Shown here in pieces: positions 24,164 to 32,472 of a DNA stretch of 49,223 bases (within the stretch, counting starts at the first letter, position 1; each line of letters opens with the position of its first letter). The notes under the pieces were generated by a model, which was given only the letters and a program-made list of their open reading frames with translations, was not told where the DNA came from and did no database searches. Origin of the DNA: Candidatus Harrisonbacteria bacterium (lineage in GTDB: Bacteria; Patescibacteriota; Minisyncoccia; UBA6257; 1-14-0-10-44-23); assembly GCA_023255625.1 (NCBI GenBank), contig JAHFLF010000001.1:354965-404187 (forward strand), written 5' to 3'. The translations under genes were made by a program, and so were the position numbers.

Positions 24164-25876
24164 ATGGAAAACCAAGTCAAAAACATTATAGCTCCTGCCG
24201 GTATCGAGGTCGCCGCTGGCCATATTAAGCTCGGCAACAAATATGCCAAGACGCTCTTTATATTCAGCTATCCGCGCTATCTGTCGACCGGCTGGTTTTC
24301 ACCAATCATCAACTTCCCAGATCTGCTGGACATTGCGATTTTTGTAAATCCGATTGATGCTACAACCGCGCTTAAACAACTGCGCCGAAAAGCCACGCAA
24401 ATTGAAGCGCAATTAATTGAAAAGCAGGAGAAGGGGCTGATCCGCGATCCAATTTTAGAAACCGCCCAGCAGGACATTGAGTCTCTACGCGACGCGCTTC
24501 AGCAGGCGCGCGAAAGTATGTTCGCGACCTCGGTCTACATTACTCTGTACGCCGACGATCTGGATAAGCTTGAGAAGTTGGAAGGTAAAATTACCAACAT
24601 GCTGGAAACTCGACTGATCTATGTCAAACCAACCTCCTTTCAACAAGTTGAGGCGGTTAATTCCGTTTTCCCGCTTTGCAAAGACCGCGTGAACATAACC
24701 ACCCTGCTCAACTCGGGCCCGATCTCCTCATTTTTCCCGTTCATCTCGCTGAACATGACCAGCGACTCTGGGATTCTGTACGGTGTAAACCGACACAACA
24801 ATACGCTGGTAATTTTTGACCGCTTCTCGCTAGAAAATGCCAACATGGTCATCTTCGCCAAATCCGGATCCGGTAAATCATATGCGGCCAAGCTCGAGGC
24901 GTTGCGACTGCTCATGACCGGCACCGATGTCATAATTATTGATCCGGAGAATGAGTACGAAAAATTGGCAACCGCAGTTGGCGGCAGCTACTTCAAAATC
25001 GCCCTGGCCTCGGAGCACCACATTAATCCCTTTGAAATTCCGGCGATTCCAAAAGATGAAGATCCGGCGGAGACGCTGCGTAGCCATATTGTTGTCTTGA
25101 CTGGGCTGATTAAACTTATGGTCGGGGAGACGACTCCGGAGGAGGAGACCATAATCGACCGCGGACTAAACGAGGCGTATGCCAGCCGTGAAATTATCCC
25201 GGGCAAAGACTTTAGCAACGCTACCCCACCGCTCCTCAAAGACCTGGAGACAATTTTCCGTAATATGGAGGGGGGTAATTCGCTGGCAGAACGGCTCTAT
25301 CGATTCACCGAGGGCAGCTTTGCCGGCTTTACCAATCAGCCGACCAGCATTGATCTGCGTAACCGTTTGATTGTTTTCTCGATTCGCGATCTGGAAGAGG
25401 AGCTGCGCCCGATTGCTATGTACATCGTGTTGAACTTTATCTGGTCGCTGATCCGCGGAGACTTTAAAAAACGCGTAGTGATGATTGATGAGGCCTGGAT
25501 ACTAATGAAAAACCGCGACAGCGCCACCTTCTTGTTTGGACTGGTCAAACGCGCCCGCAAATATTTTCTGGGTATTACAACAATCACGCAGGATGTTGAA
25601 GATTTTCTGCTCTCGCCTTATGGCCGACCAATTCTGACCAACTCCAGCTTACAGTTACTGCTTAAGCAGGCCCCGGCGATGATGGACACAATTTCGAAAA
25701 CCTTTAATCTCTCGGAGGGGGAGCGGCAGCTTTTAATCGAAGCCAATGTGGGTCAAGGACTTTTCTTCGCGGGCAGCAACCATGTGGCTATCCAAATCGT
25801 CGCCAGCTATCCGGAGCACCAACTCATCACTACAAATCCGGAGGAGCTATTGCAACAGCAAAATCTGATACAATGA
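24164..25876 (+). CDS. virB4: VirB4-like type IV secretion ATPase
   Basis: This 570-aa protein is the energising ATPase of the cluster. It has an N-terminal region (PRYLSTGWFSPIINFPDLLD; then KQLRRKATQIEAQLIEKQEK, coiled coil), Walker A FAKSGSGKSYAAK (about 230-242), a conserved IIDPENEYEKLA, Walker B RVVMIDEAWILMKN (about 438-451) and a VirB4-like C-terminal part (GITTITQDVEDFLLSPYGRP). It is an inner-membrane-associated hexamer that drives pilus assembly or DNA transfer. It ends in TGA, one of the few UGA stops here. No VirD4 coupling protein is in view, so a pilus or DNA-uptake role is as plausible as conjugation. Confidence 0.95.
   Translation: MENQVKNIIAPAGIEVAAGHIKLGNKYAKTLFIFSYPRYLSTGWFSPIINFPDLLDIAIFVNPIDATTALKQLRRKATQIEAQLIEKQEKGLIRDPILETAQQDIESLRDALQQARESMFATSVYITLYADDLDKLEKLEGKITNMLETRLIYVKPTSFQQVEAVNSVFPLCKDRVNITTLLNSGPISSFFPFISLNMTSDSGILYGVNRHNNTLVIFDRFSLENANMVIFAKSGSGKSYAAKLEALRLLMTGTDVIIIDPENEYEKLATAVGGSYFKIALASEHHINPFEIPAIPKDEDPAETLRSHIVVLTGLIKLMVGETTPEEETIIDRGLNEAYASREIIPGKDFSNATPPLLKDLETIFRNMEGGNSLAERLYRFTEGSFAGFTNQPTSIDLRNRLIVFSIRDLEEELRPIAMYIVLNFIWSLIRGDFKKRVVMIDEAWILMKNRDSATFLFGLVKRARKYFLGITTITQDVEDFLLSPYGRPILTNSSLQLLLKQAPAMMDTISKTFNLSEGERQLLIEANVGQGLFFAGSNHVAIQIVASYPEHQLITTNPEELLQQQNLIQ
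25869..25874 (+). promoter_or_regulatory. Candidate -10 box inside the virB4 3' end
   Basis: TACAAT ends 6 nt before the ATG at 25881, compatible with a leaderless internal transcript. It overlaps the last virB4 codons. Confidence 0.4.
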
Positions 25877-25880
25877 AATC

Positions 25881-26585
25881 ATGAAATTAAGGCCTTTGCT
25901 CAAATTCGCATTATTCGCTATTAGCGCATTAGCGCTTACTCTGGTTACTCCTGTTTTTGCACAAACAACCGTGCCGAAACCGCCTCCGATCAAAATCGAT
26001 TTCGTTCTCACCTGGCAGGCGCAAACCACCGCCCCGCAAGGGTATACCGGCAAGATACTGCCGGCGCGCGGGACTAAAATCAAGGTCTTTGCCCAGCCGA
26101 TGTCCGACGATAAACCGGTTGATCTAACTGGATATGAAATTAGTTGGACAGTTAATGGCGTACCTCTGCCGCAGGAGCAGAATAAAAAATCAATTCAGTT
26201 TATGGCCGGCCTATATGGCGCCTCACAATACAATGTCGCCGTAAGAGCCCGCCAGGAAAACACAATTGTCGGTCAAACAACGATTACGATACCAATTGTT
26301 GCCCCTAAAGTGATTATTGATATCCCATATCCAAACCAAATTACTCCGCGGGAAGATGTCCTGCTGCGCGCCCTGCTCTATTTTCTGCCAGAGGAAACAG
26401 CGCGAAGGGCCCGAGTATCTTGGATGATTAACGGAGTAAATATCTCTGCAGAGGACACTTTTGGTGATTTACTAAATACCTCTTTTGACGGCAAGGCGTC
26501 AGACATACCGGTTTCAGTTTCGGTAAGAAACGGCGATACCCGCGAGATCGTGGCGAATGCACTAACTCACATTTCTATTCAATAA
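25881..26585 (+). CDS. Secreted protein of unknown function with Ig-like character
   Basis: The 234-aa protein has a clear signal peptide (FALFAISALALTLVTPVFA, cleavage after residue 27) and no further membrane helix. The mature part is beta-rich and resembles tandem Ig-like or cadherin-like domains (IKVFAQPMSDDKPVDLTGYE, VSWMINGVNISAED), but no family is assigned. The DNA for the signal peptide (25897-25940) looks like a CGCATTATTCGCTATTAGCG repeat arm, suggesting the hydrophobic leader arose from a repeat. It sits 4 nt after virB4 and 4 nt before the pilin-like gene, so it is probably an outer part of the same apparatus. Confidence 0.75.
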   Translation: MKLRPLLKFALFAISALALTLVTPVFAQTTVPKPPPIKIDFVLTWQAQTTAPQGYTGKILPARGTKIKVFAQPMSDDKPVDLTGYEISWTVNGVPLPQEQNKKSIQFMAGLYGASQYNVAVRARQENTIVGQTTITIPIVAPKVIIDIPYPNQITPREDVLLRALLYFLPEETARRARVSWMINGVNISAEDTFGDLLNTSFDGKASDIPVSVSVRNGDTREIVANALTHISIQ

Positions 26586-26589
26586 TTCT

Positions 26590-27396
26590 ATGCGCCGCAT
26601 TTTGATCCCATTCTCATTATTCACTGTTAGCATATTGGCAGCTGCTCCGGTTTTGGCGCAGAAATTGCTTGTCCCCGTCGGCGGAGTCAGCACGGTTGAT
26701 GTTGGTTTACCGGCATACATCGAAGCCATTTACACCTGGGGGATTGGAGCGGCGGCGCTTCTGGCAGTTTTAATGCTGGTTTTTGGCGGCGTGCAGTATG
26801 TTCTTTCTGCCGGTTCATTTGTTGAAAACGAGGCGGGCAAAGAAAGGATTAAGTCAGCAATTTATGGAATTATTATCCTGCTTTGCGCCTCACTAATTCT
26901 CGCGCTGGTCAATAGAAAGCTGACTAACCTTTCGCTGGATTCCATCCCAGAAAATGCCCTGGGAGAAGTAACGAGCCAGATCACAAAACTACAAGCGCAG
27001 GCAATGGCGCGACAAATTGCACAACATCCGGACTCGACGGAAGATGAAAATGGCCGGGCCAGATTAAGATCTAATTTAGAAAAGCTAGAACAGTCCCTGG
27101 CAAAGAATGATATCTCGCAGCAAGAATTTTCTGATGCACTCGATGGCGCAGCCAGATCAATTAATGAATATTTTCAAAGTCGGGCGTTTTTTGAAGAAAC
27201 AAAAAATGGTGTTACTGCATACAACCAAAGAATCGGCTTACCTGTACCCACAGATCGAGAAGTCTTTGAGGTCGTAAGGGCGCGCAAAGAAGACGCATAT
27301 CAAAATGTCATTAGTTGGCTGAGCAACAAGGAACATAGGTCAATAAGAAATGAACTTGAACTTATTCGAACAGAAACGCAAACAACTAAGGAATAA
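26590..27396 (+). CDS. T4SS pilin-like (VirB2/TrbC-like) membrane protein
   Basis: This 268-aa protein has a signal peptide (FSLFTVSILAAAPVLA, to residue 23). Two hydrophobic helices follow, WGIGAAALLAVLMLVFGGVQ (about 52-71) and SAIYGIIILLCASLILALVN (about 92-112), joined by a short basic loop. That is the VirB2/TrbC pilin layout. Unlike standard pilins it continues for another 150 hydrophilic, coiled-coil-like residues. It is therefore a pilin-like member that may be anchored or processed. It overlaps the next gene by one base (TAATG). Confidence 0.8.
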   Translation: MRRILIPFSLFTVSILAAAPVLAQKLLVPVGGVSTVDVGLPAYIEAIYTWGIGAAALLAVLMLVFGGVQYVLSAGSFVENEAGKERIKSAIYGIIILLCASLILALVNRKLTNLSLDSIPENALGEVTSQITKLQAQAMARQIAQHPDSTEDENGRARLRSNLEKLEQSLAKNDISQQEFSDALDGAARSINEYFQSRAFFEETKNGVTAYNQRIGLPVPTDREVFEVVRARKEDAYQNVISWLSNKEHRSIRNELELIRTETQTTKE

Positions 27397-28517
27397 TGAA
27401 AAAAACTTACTGGCTCCTCATTATTATAGTATTCATCATCGCCGCCGCGATCGGCTATTGGTTTTGGCAAAAAAATCCAACGCCGCTGCCCGCAGATCAA
27501 GCGACCTCGACAGTCCCGCTCTTACCGAGCGATTTCCTGCCTGGATCTGGGGATGATGCGGCCGCGACAAACAGTGGCGTTTCACCGATGGTCTTAACCG
27601 ACCACGCTGTTTCTGATTACTGGATAGATGCAGCAGACATGACTTTGTATACAGTAACCGCAGACGGCATAGTCAGTAACACTCCTTATGGTGGTGGAGA
27701 AGAAATAACTTATGATGGCGACGGCCGGCCACTTATATCAGCGCAGCCATCAGCACGCGGCGACCTAGTCCTGCTGACCACTGGAACAAGAACGGCTCCA
27801 ACCGTAGCGTTAGTTAATGTGATTACGGGTAAACGGACATTCCTGCCAACACTCACAAAAGCCGCCGGCTGGCATCCAAACGGAAAGGACATAGTGTATT
27901 TGCGCGACGGTGATTCCAAAAATACCGCGGGGTTATATATATACAATGTGGCCAAGGGTAGTTCCGGGCTGCTCTCTCCGATCAACATTCAGGATGTCCA
28001 TCTTGAGCCACAACACAAAAACGCAATCACTATCACAGAACCGACCACCCTACTGGCTAATGTCTCCAACTGGAGCTTTAATCTGAACGAAAAAACTCTA
28101 ACTCCGATTGTGCCGGCACAGCCGGGACTGCTGATGAGTTGGCATCCTAATTTAACCGGCGAGGGACTTATATTTACGCCAAAAACCGGTCTGGTGCTTG
28201 TCTCGAAACAGGGCAAGACGACTCCATTGGCGATCATGGCCCTACCGGAAAAATGCGGCTTTGGTGTCGCCGGCATGTTGTATTGCGCTGTACCAAATAA
28301 AACGCCAAAAGGGCTGCCGGACAGCTATTTGCAGCGGAGCATCTATACAACCGACTCGCTGGTCGCGATAACTGCGGACGGAAAAACAAAATCGCTGTGG
28401 AACAGCGACATTGAGGGCCAGCCATTTGACGCTGATAATTTACGCGTCTCCGGCAAAACTATTTACTTCATCAATAGATACGACGGCTACCTTTATTCGC
28501 TCTCGCTGGTTAATTAG
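27396..28517 (+). CDS. Membrane-anchored beta-propeller-like protein
   Basis: Function not recognised. The 373-aa protein has an N-terminal anchor (WLLIIIVFIIAAAIGYWFWQ, residues 5-24) and a large outer domain. Repeated blade-like units (ADMTLYTVTADGIVSNTPYG, GWHPNGKDIVYLRDGDSKNT, MSWHPNLTGEGLIFTPKTGL, GKTIYFINRYDGYLYSLSLV) resemble the PD40/TolB-type propeller. Such domains usually mediate protein contacts. As the last gene of the T4SS-like run, sharing the TAATG overlap with the pilin-like gene, it is probably translationally coupled and part of the system. The TAG stop is in the following repeat. Confidence 0.75.
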   Translation: MKKTYWLLIIIVFIIAAAIGYWFWQKNPTPLPADQATSTVPLLPSDFLPGSGDDAAATNSGVSPMVLTDHAVSDYWIDAADMTLYTVTADGIVSNTPYGGGEEITYDGDGRPLISAQPSARGDLVLLTTGTRTAPTVALVNVITGKRTFLPTLTKAAGWHPNGKDIVYLRDGDSKNTAGLYIYNVAKGSSGLLSPINIQDVHLEPQHKNAITITEPTTLLANVSNWSFNLNEKTLTPIVPAQPGLLMSWHPNLTGEGLIFTPKTGLVLVSKQGKTTPLAIMALPEKCGFGVAGMLYCAVPNKTPKGLPDSYLQRSIYTTDSLVAITADGKTKSLWNSDIEGQPFDADNLRVSGKTIYFINRYDGYLYSLSLVN

Positions 28518-28617
28518 TTAGTTCGTTAGCTGGTTAGTTGGTTAGTTGGTGAAAGGCAGGTGACAAATTTTGTTGCCTCGCCAACTAACCAACTAACTAA
28601 GCAACCAACTAACCTCC
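28510..28617. repeat. Junction bracket, GTTAGTTCGTTAGCTGG-type, between convergent genes
   Basis: TTAGTTAGTTCGTTAGCTGG with TTAGTTGGTTAGTTGG (28514-28549) pairs with CCAACTAACCAACTAACTAA with GCAACCAACTAACC (28580-28613). It separates the propeller gene from jag. Confidence 0.8.
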
Positions 28618-28620
28618 CCG

Positions 28621-29049
28621 TTAGATCGGTTTAATCACTACACCCCGATCCTTGCCCTCGCCAATACTTTCTGTCTTAACATCCGGCCGCATCGAAAGCT
28701 CTACATGAACCAGCCGCCGTTCATAGGCGTTCATTGCCGGCAACCGAACCTCTTCTTTGTTAGTAACTACTTTTTGCGCAGCGGCTTTAGCAATTTCTAT
28801 TATCAACTTCTCGCGCTCCTTCCGGTAGTTGTTAATATCAACTACATACGATACCTCTCCGGTTTTGCGAGCCAGCAAAGCGGCAAAATATTTGAGTTCC
28901 TTAACTAGTTCCGGCAGCTGTGCCGTAAACCACTCATCCTCATCGGTGGTTACGCTCACGCGACGCCCCGGCTCATCAATCTCCACGGTTGCATTGCGCA
29001 GTTGGAGGAAACCGATAATTTTTTTTAATTTTTCTGGGAGGGTCTCCAT
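28621..29049 (-). CDS. jag: Jag/KhpB-like R3H domain RNA-binding protein
   Basis: This 142-aa protein has a KH-like middle (about residues 15-80) and a C-terminal R3H domain (EIAKAAAQKVVTNKEEVRLP, AYERRLVHVELS). It lacks the N-terminal Jag_N domain. It lies directly after yidC on the minus strand, the standard place of Jag. Jag/KhpB binds small and messenger RNAs and affects cell elongation. Confidence 0.9.
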   Translation of the reverse strand: METLPEKLKKIIGFLQLRNATVEIDEPGRRVSVTTDEDEWFTAQLPELVKELKYFAALLARKTGEVSYVVDINNYRKEREKLIIEIAKAAAQKVVTNKEEVRLPAMNAYERRLVHVELSMRPDVKTESIGEGKDRGVVIKPI

Positions 29050-29050
29050 A

Positions 29051-29096
29051 CAGTACAGTAATCGCTAACATGCAAATTAAGACTAATACGCTAATG
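29051..29096. repeat. CAGTAATCGCTAACATGCAAAT-type repeat arm between jag and yidC
   Basis: Single arm of the CGCTAAC family (ACAGTAATCGCTAACATGCA, then GACTAATACGCTAATG). It contains the yidC stop codon and ends just before the jag ATG on the minus strand. Confidence 0.7.
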
Positions 29097-29837
29097 AGAT
29101 CCTGAAACTATTCGCTTATTCGGCACATTCACATTATCCGACTCTCGCCGACTTATCTGCTTATTAATGCTGTACTGCTGGAATATAGAGAAAATCGCGG
29201 TAGTTGTCCAGTAAAGTCCAATAGCGGCCGCGAGTTTCGGCAAGATCACTAGTGTTAGTATCGGAGCCAGATAGGCCATATATTTTGTCGCTGCTCCGCC
29301 GGGGGCGTTTGCACCGCCCCGAGCCGCTGCTTGTTTGGCCAGCATGTGGCTCTGCAAAAAATTGGCGATCGTGGCAATAATAACGATTATCCAGCTTGGG
29401 TGGCTAACATCGAGCACACCGAGAAAAAGGGAATTGATGCTCTCCGGCGCCGGGATAAAAGAATACAAATCCTTCAAACTTTCGACCGTAACACCAGTCA
29501 AAAAAATCCGATATACTGCGAAAAGAATCGGCAACTGAATTAAAGTATAAAAAATCGAGGAGAACGGGTTGGTTTGATGCTCTTTGTAAAGCGCCATCAT
29601 CTGCTGGGCCTGTTTCTGCTTATCCTGTTTGTGTTCCTGCTGGATCCGCTTCATCTCCGGCTGCATCCGCTGCATGACCATCTGACTCTTGATGCCTTTA
29701 TAGAAAATCGGATAGAGTACGAGCCGGATGGCGATTGTGAGGGCGATAATTGCCAGCCCTAAGTCGCCAAAGGTAACATAGTTGTAAAAGACGATTAGAA
29801 GATTGAAAAGCGGCTGGATTAGGATGGTATGGAACAT
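29091..29837 (-). CDS. yidC: YidC/Oxa1 membrane protein insertase
   Basis: The 248-aa protein (from the ATG at 29837) is a short YidC without the large periplasmic domain. It has the hydrophobic N terminus, LAIIALTIAIRLVLYPIFYK with the conserved groove Arg, the coiled hairpin MQRMQPEMKRIQQEHKQDKQ, and further helices (TLIQLPILFAVYRIFLTGV, IIVIIATIANFLQSHMLA, LPKLAAAIGLYWTTTAIFSI). YidC inserts membrane proteins with SecYEG. The ORF could extend to a TTG at 29852, but those codons are repeat arm. The position between rnpA and jag is the standard origin layout, with yidD absent. Confidence 0.95.
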   Translation of the reverse strand: MFHTILIQPLFNLLIVFYNYVTFGDLGLAIIALTIAIRLVLYPIFYKGIKSQMVMQRMQPEMKRIQQEHKQDKQKQAQQMMALYKEHQTNPFSSIFYTLIQLPILFAVYRIFLTGVTVESLKDLYSFIPAPESINSLFLGVLDVSHPSWIIVIIATIANFLQSHMLAKQAAARGGANAPGGAATKYMAYLAPILTLVILPKLAAAIGLYWTTTAIFSIFQQYSINKQISRRESDNVNVPNKRIVSGSH

Positions 29838-29885
29838 GATGAGTAATCGCAAAGACGCAGTAGCGAATAATGCTAATAAATCTTA
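29838..29885. repeat. Repeat arm between yidC and rnpA
   Basis: GAGTAATCGCAAAGACGCAG with TAGCGAATAATGCTAATAAA is one arm of the CGCTAAC/GCGAATA family. On the minus strand it ends 3 nt before the yidC ATG. Confidence 0.6.
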
Positions 29886-30194
29886 TCCTATTAAATCACG
29901 CAATTCATCTATAATAGCATGTTTATCGGCATCGCGCGCGGGCGGCTGCACGATCAAAATTAGATCAAATTTTGCCCCAGAGCGGACATAACCGGCCAGA
30001 GCATCATAGATAAATCTTTTAATAACATTGCGCCGGCTGGCTAGCTTGTGAACGCGCAAACCGATAACAACGCCAACCCTTGGATGCTCTGCCCCAGCCG
30101 GCAAAAATTTAATCCAACAATACCTGCCCCGAATTACCCGGCCTCCTGCCCGGAGCGTTGTTTGAATCTTGAGTCGATACTTTTTAGCCAACAT
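29883..30194 (-). CDS. rnpA: Ribonuclease P protein component
   Basis: This 103-aa protein is of normal RnpA length. It has the conserved VGLRVHK-type block (GVVIGLRVHKLASRRNVIKR) with the RNR-like RNVIKR signature, and FDLILIVQPPA near the end. It binds RNase P RNA to mature tRNA 5' ends. It follows rpmH on the minus strand, separated by a bracket repeat. Confidence 0.92.
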   Translation of the reverse strand: MLAKKYRLKIQTTLRAGGRVIRGRYCWIKFLPAGAEHPRVGVVIGLRVHKLASRRNVIKRFIYDALAGYVRSGAKFDLILIVQPPARDADKHAIIDELRDLIG

Positions 30195-30200
30195 GTATTC

Positions 30201-30312
30201 CGGTAAACGGTTAGTCAGTCGACAGTTAGTCAGCAGGAGGGAACGGCTTGATTGTCAGGAGTGGGTTCCTGAATTAAACCGGCTAACCGTCGACCGACTA
30301 ACTGATAACTGA
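30201..30312. repeat. Junction bracket, GGTTAGTCAGTCGACAGTTAG-type, between rpmH and rnpA
   Basis: CCGGTAAACGGTTAGTCAGT with CGACAGTTAGTCAG (30200-30233) pairs with CGGCTAACCGTCGACCGACT with AACTGATAACTGAT (30279-30314). The same GTCGACAGTTAGTCAG word occurs in coding DNA at 21480-21495. Confidence 0.75.
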
Positions 30313-30447
30313 TTATACCGAGAGTTTCTTGCGGCCCTTCGCGCGCCGGCGCTTAAGAACGCGCCGCCCGTACAGAGTCCGACTACGCTTCAGAAAACCA
30401 TGTGTTCGTGCTCGCTTGCGTTTCTTGGGTTGGTAAGTTTTGCTCAT
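30313..30447 (-). CDS. rpmH: 50S ribosomal protein L34
   Basis: This 44-aa protein was read directly from the minus strand. It starts [20 protein letters not shown] and continues [20 protein letters not shown] to the end (KLSV). This is L34, a very basic small protein of the large subunit. The G-F-L core and the [15 protein letters not shown] tail are family-typical. It is the first gene of the rpmH-rnpA-yidC-jag run, and a good promoter lies upstream. Confidence 0.97.
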   Translation of the reverse strand: MSKTYQPKKRKRARTHGFLKRSRTLYGRRVLKRRRAKGRKKLSV

Positions 30448-30500
30448 TGCATCTATGATGGCCCGGATTGCTTTAATGGCCGTTAGTTTTGATACGATGC

Positions 30501-30529
30501 ATAATACAAGGAAAGAAATGAAAAAGCAA
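30501..30529 (-). promoter_or_regulatory. Sigma-70-type promoter for rpmH
   Basis: On the minus strand TTGCTT (-35; 30524-30529) and TATTAT (-10; 30501-30506) are spaced by 17 nt. The predicted start is about 45 nt upstream of the rpmH ATG. Confidence 0.65.
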
Positions 30530-30580
30530 ATCAGAAAAATTTAGATTCCTATTGCTCTTTGTCTGGCAGTTGCAGTACAC

Positions 30581-30589
30581 TTATCCACA
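30581..30589 (+). promoter_or_regulatory. DnaA box upstream of dnaA
   Basis: TTATCCACA is a perfect match to the consensus DnaA box. A partial match (CGTCCACAC) follows at 30594-30602. It may serve dnaA autoregulation or belong to a bipartite origin. A weak promoter (TTGACG at 30621, TAAACT at 30643) lies downstream, on the plus strand. Confidence 0.65.
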
Positions 30590-30699
30590 CCCCGTCCACA
30601 CTTTGTTCGAAAATCGGGGTTTGACGGCTGGCCGCAGCCAGCTAAACTGAAAACCAGTCCTCGCTACTTCGCTAATAAAAAAGTGGAAGCCGATAAAAA

Positions 30700-30742
30700 A
30701 TATTTGTATATTAGTCTTAATTAGCATGTTAGCGAATACTGT
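30700..30742 (+). repeat. Right-arm type repeat directly before dnaA
   Basis: TATATTAGTCTTAATTAGCA with TGTTAGCGAATACTGT is the right arm of the CGCTAAC family and ends exactly at the dnaA ATG. A clear left arm is not seen, apart from CGCTACTTCGCTAATAA at 30662-30678. Confidence 0.7.
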
Positions 30743-32164
30743 ATGAATTACAACGACGACGCGCTTGTGCAGACCTCGGCTATTTTACAAGAGGACATTT
30801 TAGACGAACAGCAGCTTGACCAACTTTGGAGTGCGGCGCTTGGCGAAATTGAAATCCAGGTTTCACGCCCGAACTTTGTAACCTGGTTTAAGAATAGCCA
30901 CTTTGTAAATAAAAAAGGGAATACGGCTTATGTTGGTTTGCCAAATAACTTTGCAAAGGAGTGGATAGAAAACAAATACTCGAAAGTTGTTTTGGGCGCT
31001 TTACGAACGCTGGAGCAGAGCATCATGAAGGTTGAATTTTCTGTGGCTGGCGCAAAGGGTGCCCCGGCGAAAATGACGCGCACTGCGCCGCGCCCAGAAG
31101 AAAGACAGGCGTCTTTCCCGGAATTTAAAATTGACCCGGAGACCGGATTAAACCCGCGCTACTCTTTTAATTCTTTTGTTGTCGGGAAATCCAATGAGCT
31201 GGCCTATGCCGCTGCGAGCGCAATCGTCGAGGAAATTGGGAAAAAGTATAACCCGCTCTTTCTATATGGCGGCGTTGGCCTTGGCAAAACGCACCTGGTC
31301 CAGGCAATGGGCAACGAAATCACCGCCAGATACGGGGGAAAGGTGCGGGTGAAATACACGCCAGCAGAAAAATTCACCAATGATGTTATCTGGGCGATTA
31401 AAAATAAGCGGATGGAGACGATCAAAGAAAAATATCGGCTGATCGATGTCCTGATTCTGGATGATATCCAGTTCATCGCCGGTAAACATGCGACTGAAGA
31501 GGAGTTTTTCCACACCTTCAACGCGCTACACGAAAGCAATAAGCAGATCATCATCTCCTCGGATCGCCCCCCAAAATTTATGCCGGACCTGGCCGAACGG
31601 CTGCGTTCACGCTTCGAAGGTGGCATGATCGTAGACATCAGCTATCCCGACTACGAGCTGCGCTATGCAGTTTTAAAGACAAAGGCCCAGGAGAGGGGGC
31701 TGAATCTAACCGAGGAGGTCTTTGGGCAATTGGCCAATAAAATCCAGCGAACTCTGCGCGAGCTTGAGGGGATCCTGAATAAAATCCAGTTTCACCAACG
31801 GGTTAAACACCTGGAGATAACTCCGGCGGTTATTGATGAAATCCTAGCCGAGATTCTCCAGGAGCCAACCAGGAGCATTAATCCGAATGTGGTGATTAGG
31901 GCGGTAGCAGACTCTTTTGAGATCTCGGTAGTCGATTTGATCGGAAGCTCCCGCAAACGGGAATTGGTCGGGCCGCGCCAAATCGCGATGTTCCTACTGC
32001 GCGACATGCTCGACCTCTCATACCCAAACATCGGTGACCGGATCGGCAAACGAGACCACACCACCGCTTTATATGCTTTTGAAAAAATTGCCGAGGAGAT
32101 CAACCGAAACCAGGTCCTTAACCAAAAAATCCTGACGATCCGGGAGTTAATAAGTAAGGAATAA
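30743..32164 (+). CDS. dnaA: Chromosomal replication initiator protein DnaA
   Basis: The 473-aa protein has all DnaA domains. Domain I covers residues 25-100 (SRPNFVTWFKNSHFVNKKGN). The AAA+ domain has Walker A GGVGLGKT (176-183), Walker B VLILDDIQF (236-244) and RSRFEGGM sensor/arginine region. The C-terminal DNA-binding domain has the signature GKRDHTTALYAFEKI. DnaA opens the origin by binding boxes such as those found on both sides of the gene. The ATG follows a repeat arm directly and there is no clear Shine-Dalgarno sequence. Confidence 0.97.
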   Translation: MNYNDDALVQTSAILQEDILDEQQLDQLWSAALGEIEIQVSRPNFVTWFKNSHFVNKKGNTAYVGLPNNFAKEWIENKYSKVVLGALRTLEQSIMKVEFSVAGAKGAPAKMTRTAPRPEERQASFPEFKIDPETGLNPRYSFNSFVVGKSNELAYAAASAIVEEIGKKYNPLFLYGGVGLGKTHLVQAMGNEITARYGGKVRVKYTPAEKFTNDVIWAIKNKRMETIKEKYRLIDVLILDDIQFIAGKHATEEEFFHTFNALHESNKQIIISSDRPPKFMPDLAERLRSRFEGGMIVDISYPDYELRYAVLKTKAQERGLNLTEEVFGQLANKIQRTLRELEGILNKIQFHQRVKHLEITPAVIDEILAEILQEPTRSINPNVVIRAVADSFEISVVDLIGSSRKRELVGPRQIAMFLLRDMLDLSYPNIGDRIGKRDHTTALYAFEKIAEEINRNQVLNQKILTIRELISKE

Positions 32165-32472
32165 ACAGTTAAAGAAATATGAATCAACTGTGGATGGATA
32201 TTAGTAAGAGCCGCGGCATCCAAGACCATCCCCACTTCACCCGCCGCCATCCACATTGTTATCCACAAAAAATATCTCAAACTGCCACGGTAAGAAACCA
32301 ATGAAGGATTGGAGCACTGGCCCGCCGCCGACTTTCATCCACTTATCCACTCTTACTACTGCTACTATATTTCTTTCTTTATATTAAAAAAGGATATAAG
32401 GAAGATATGAAAATAAATGTTCTCTACTGTGGAAAAGATTTTTTCGAAAGAAACTGATATCATTAAAAGATT
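32165..32472. other. Probable replication origin (oriC), dnaA-dnaN gap
   Basis: The gap holds one perfect DnaA box TTATCCACA (32259-32267), a near-match TTATCCACT (32343-32351), ATCCACATT (32249-32257), and an inverted box-like TGTGGATGG (32189-32197). An AT-rich stretch at about 32366-32425 (TACTATATTTCTTTCTTTAT, TTAAAAAAGGATATAAGG) could be the unwinding element. Box clusters next to an AT-rich region beside dnaN are standard for bacterial oriC. Confidence 0.75.

Noticed and set aside
23056-25876. VirB4 gene split by insertion of a four-helix bundle gene
   Set aside because: Not fully excluded, but TraC-like and VirB4 proteins are normally encoded by separate neighbouring genes in CPR and both halves look complete; treated as two genes.
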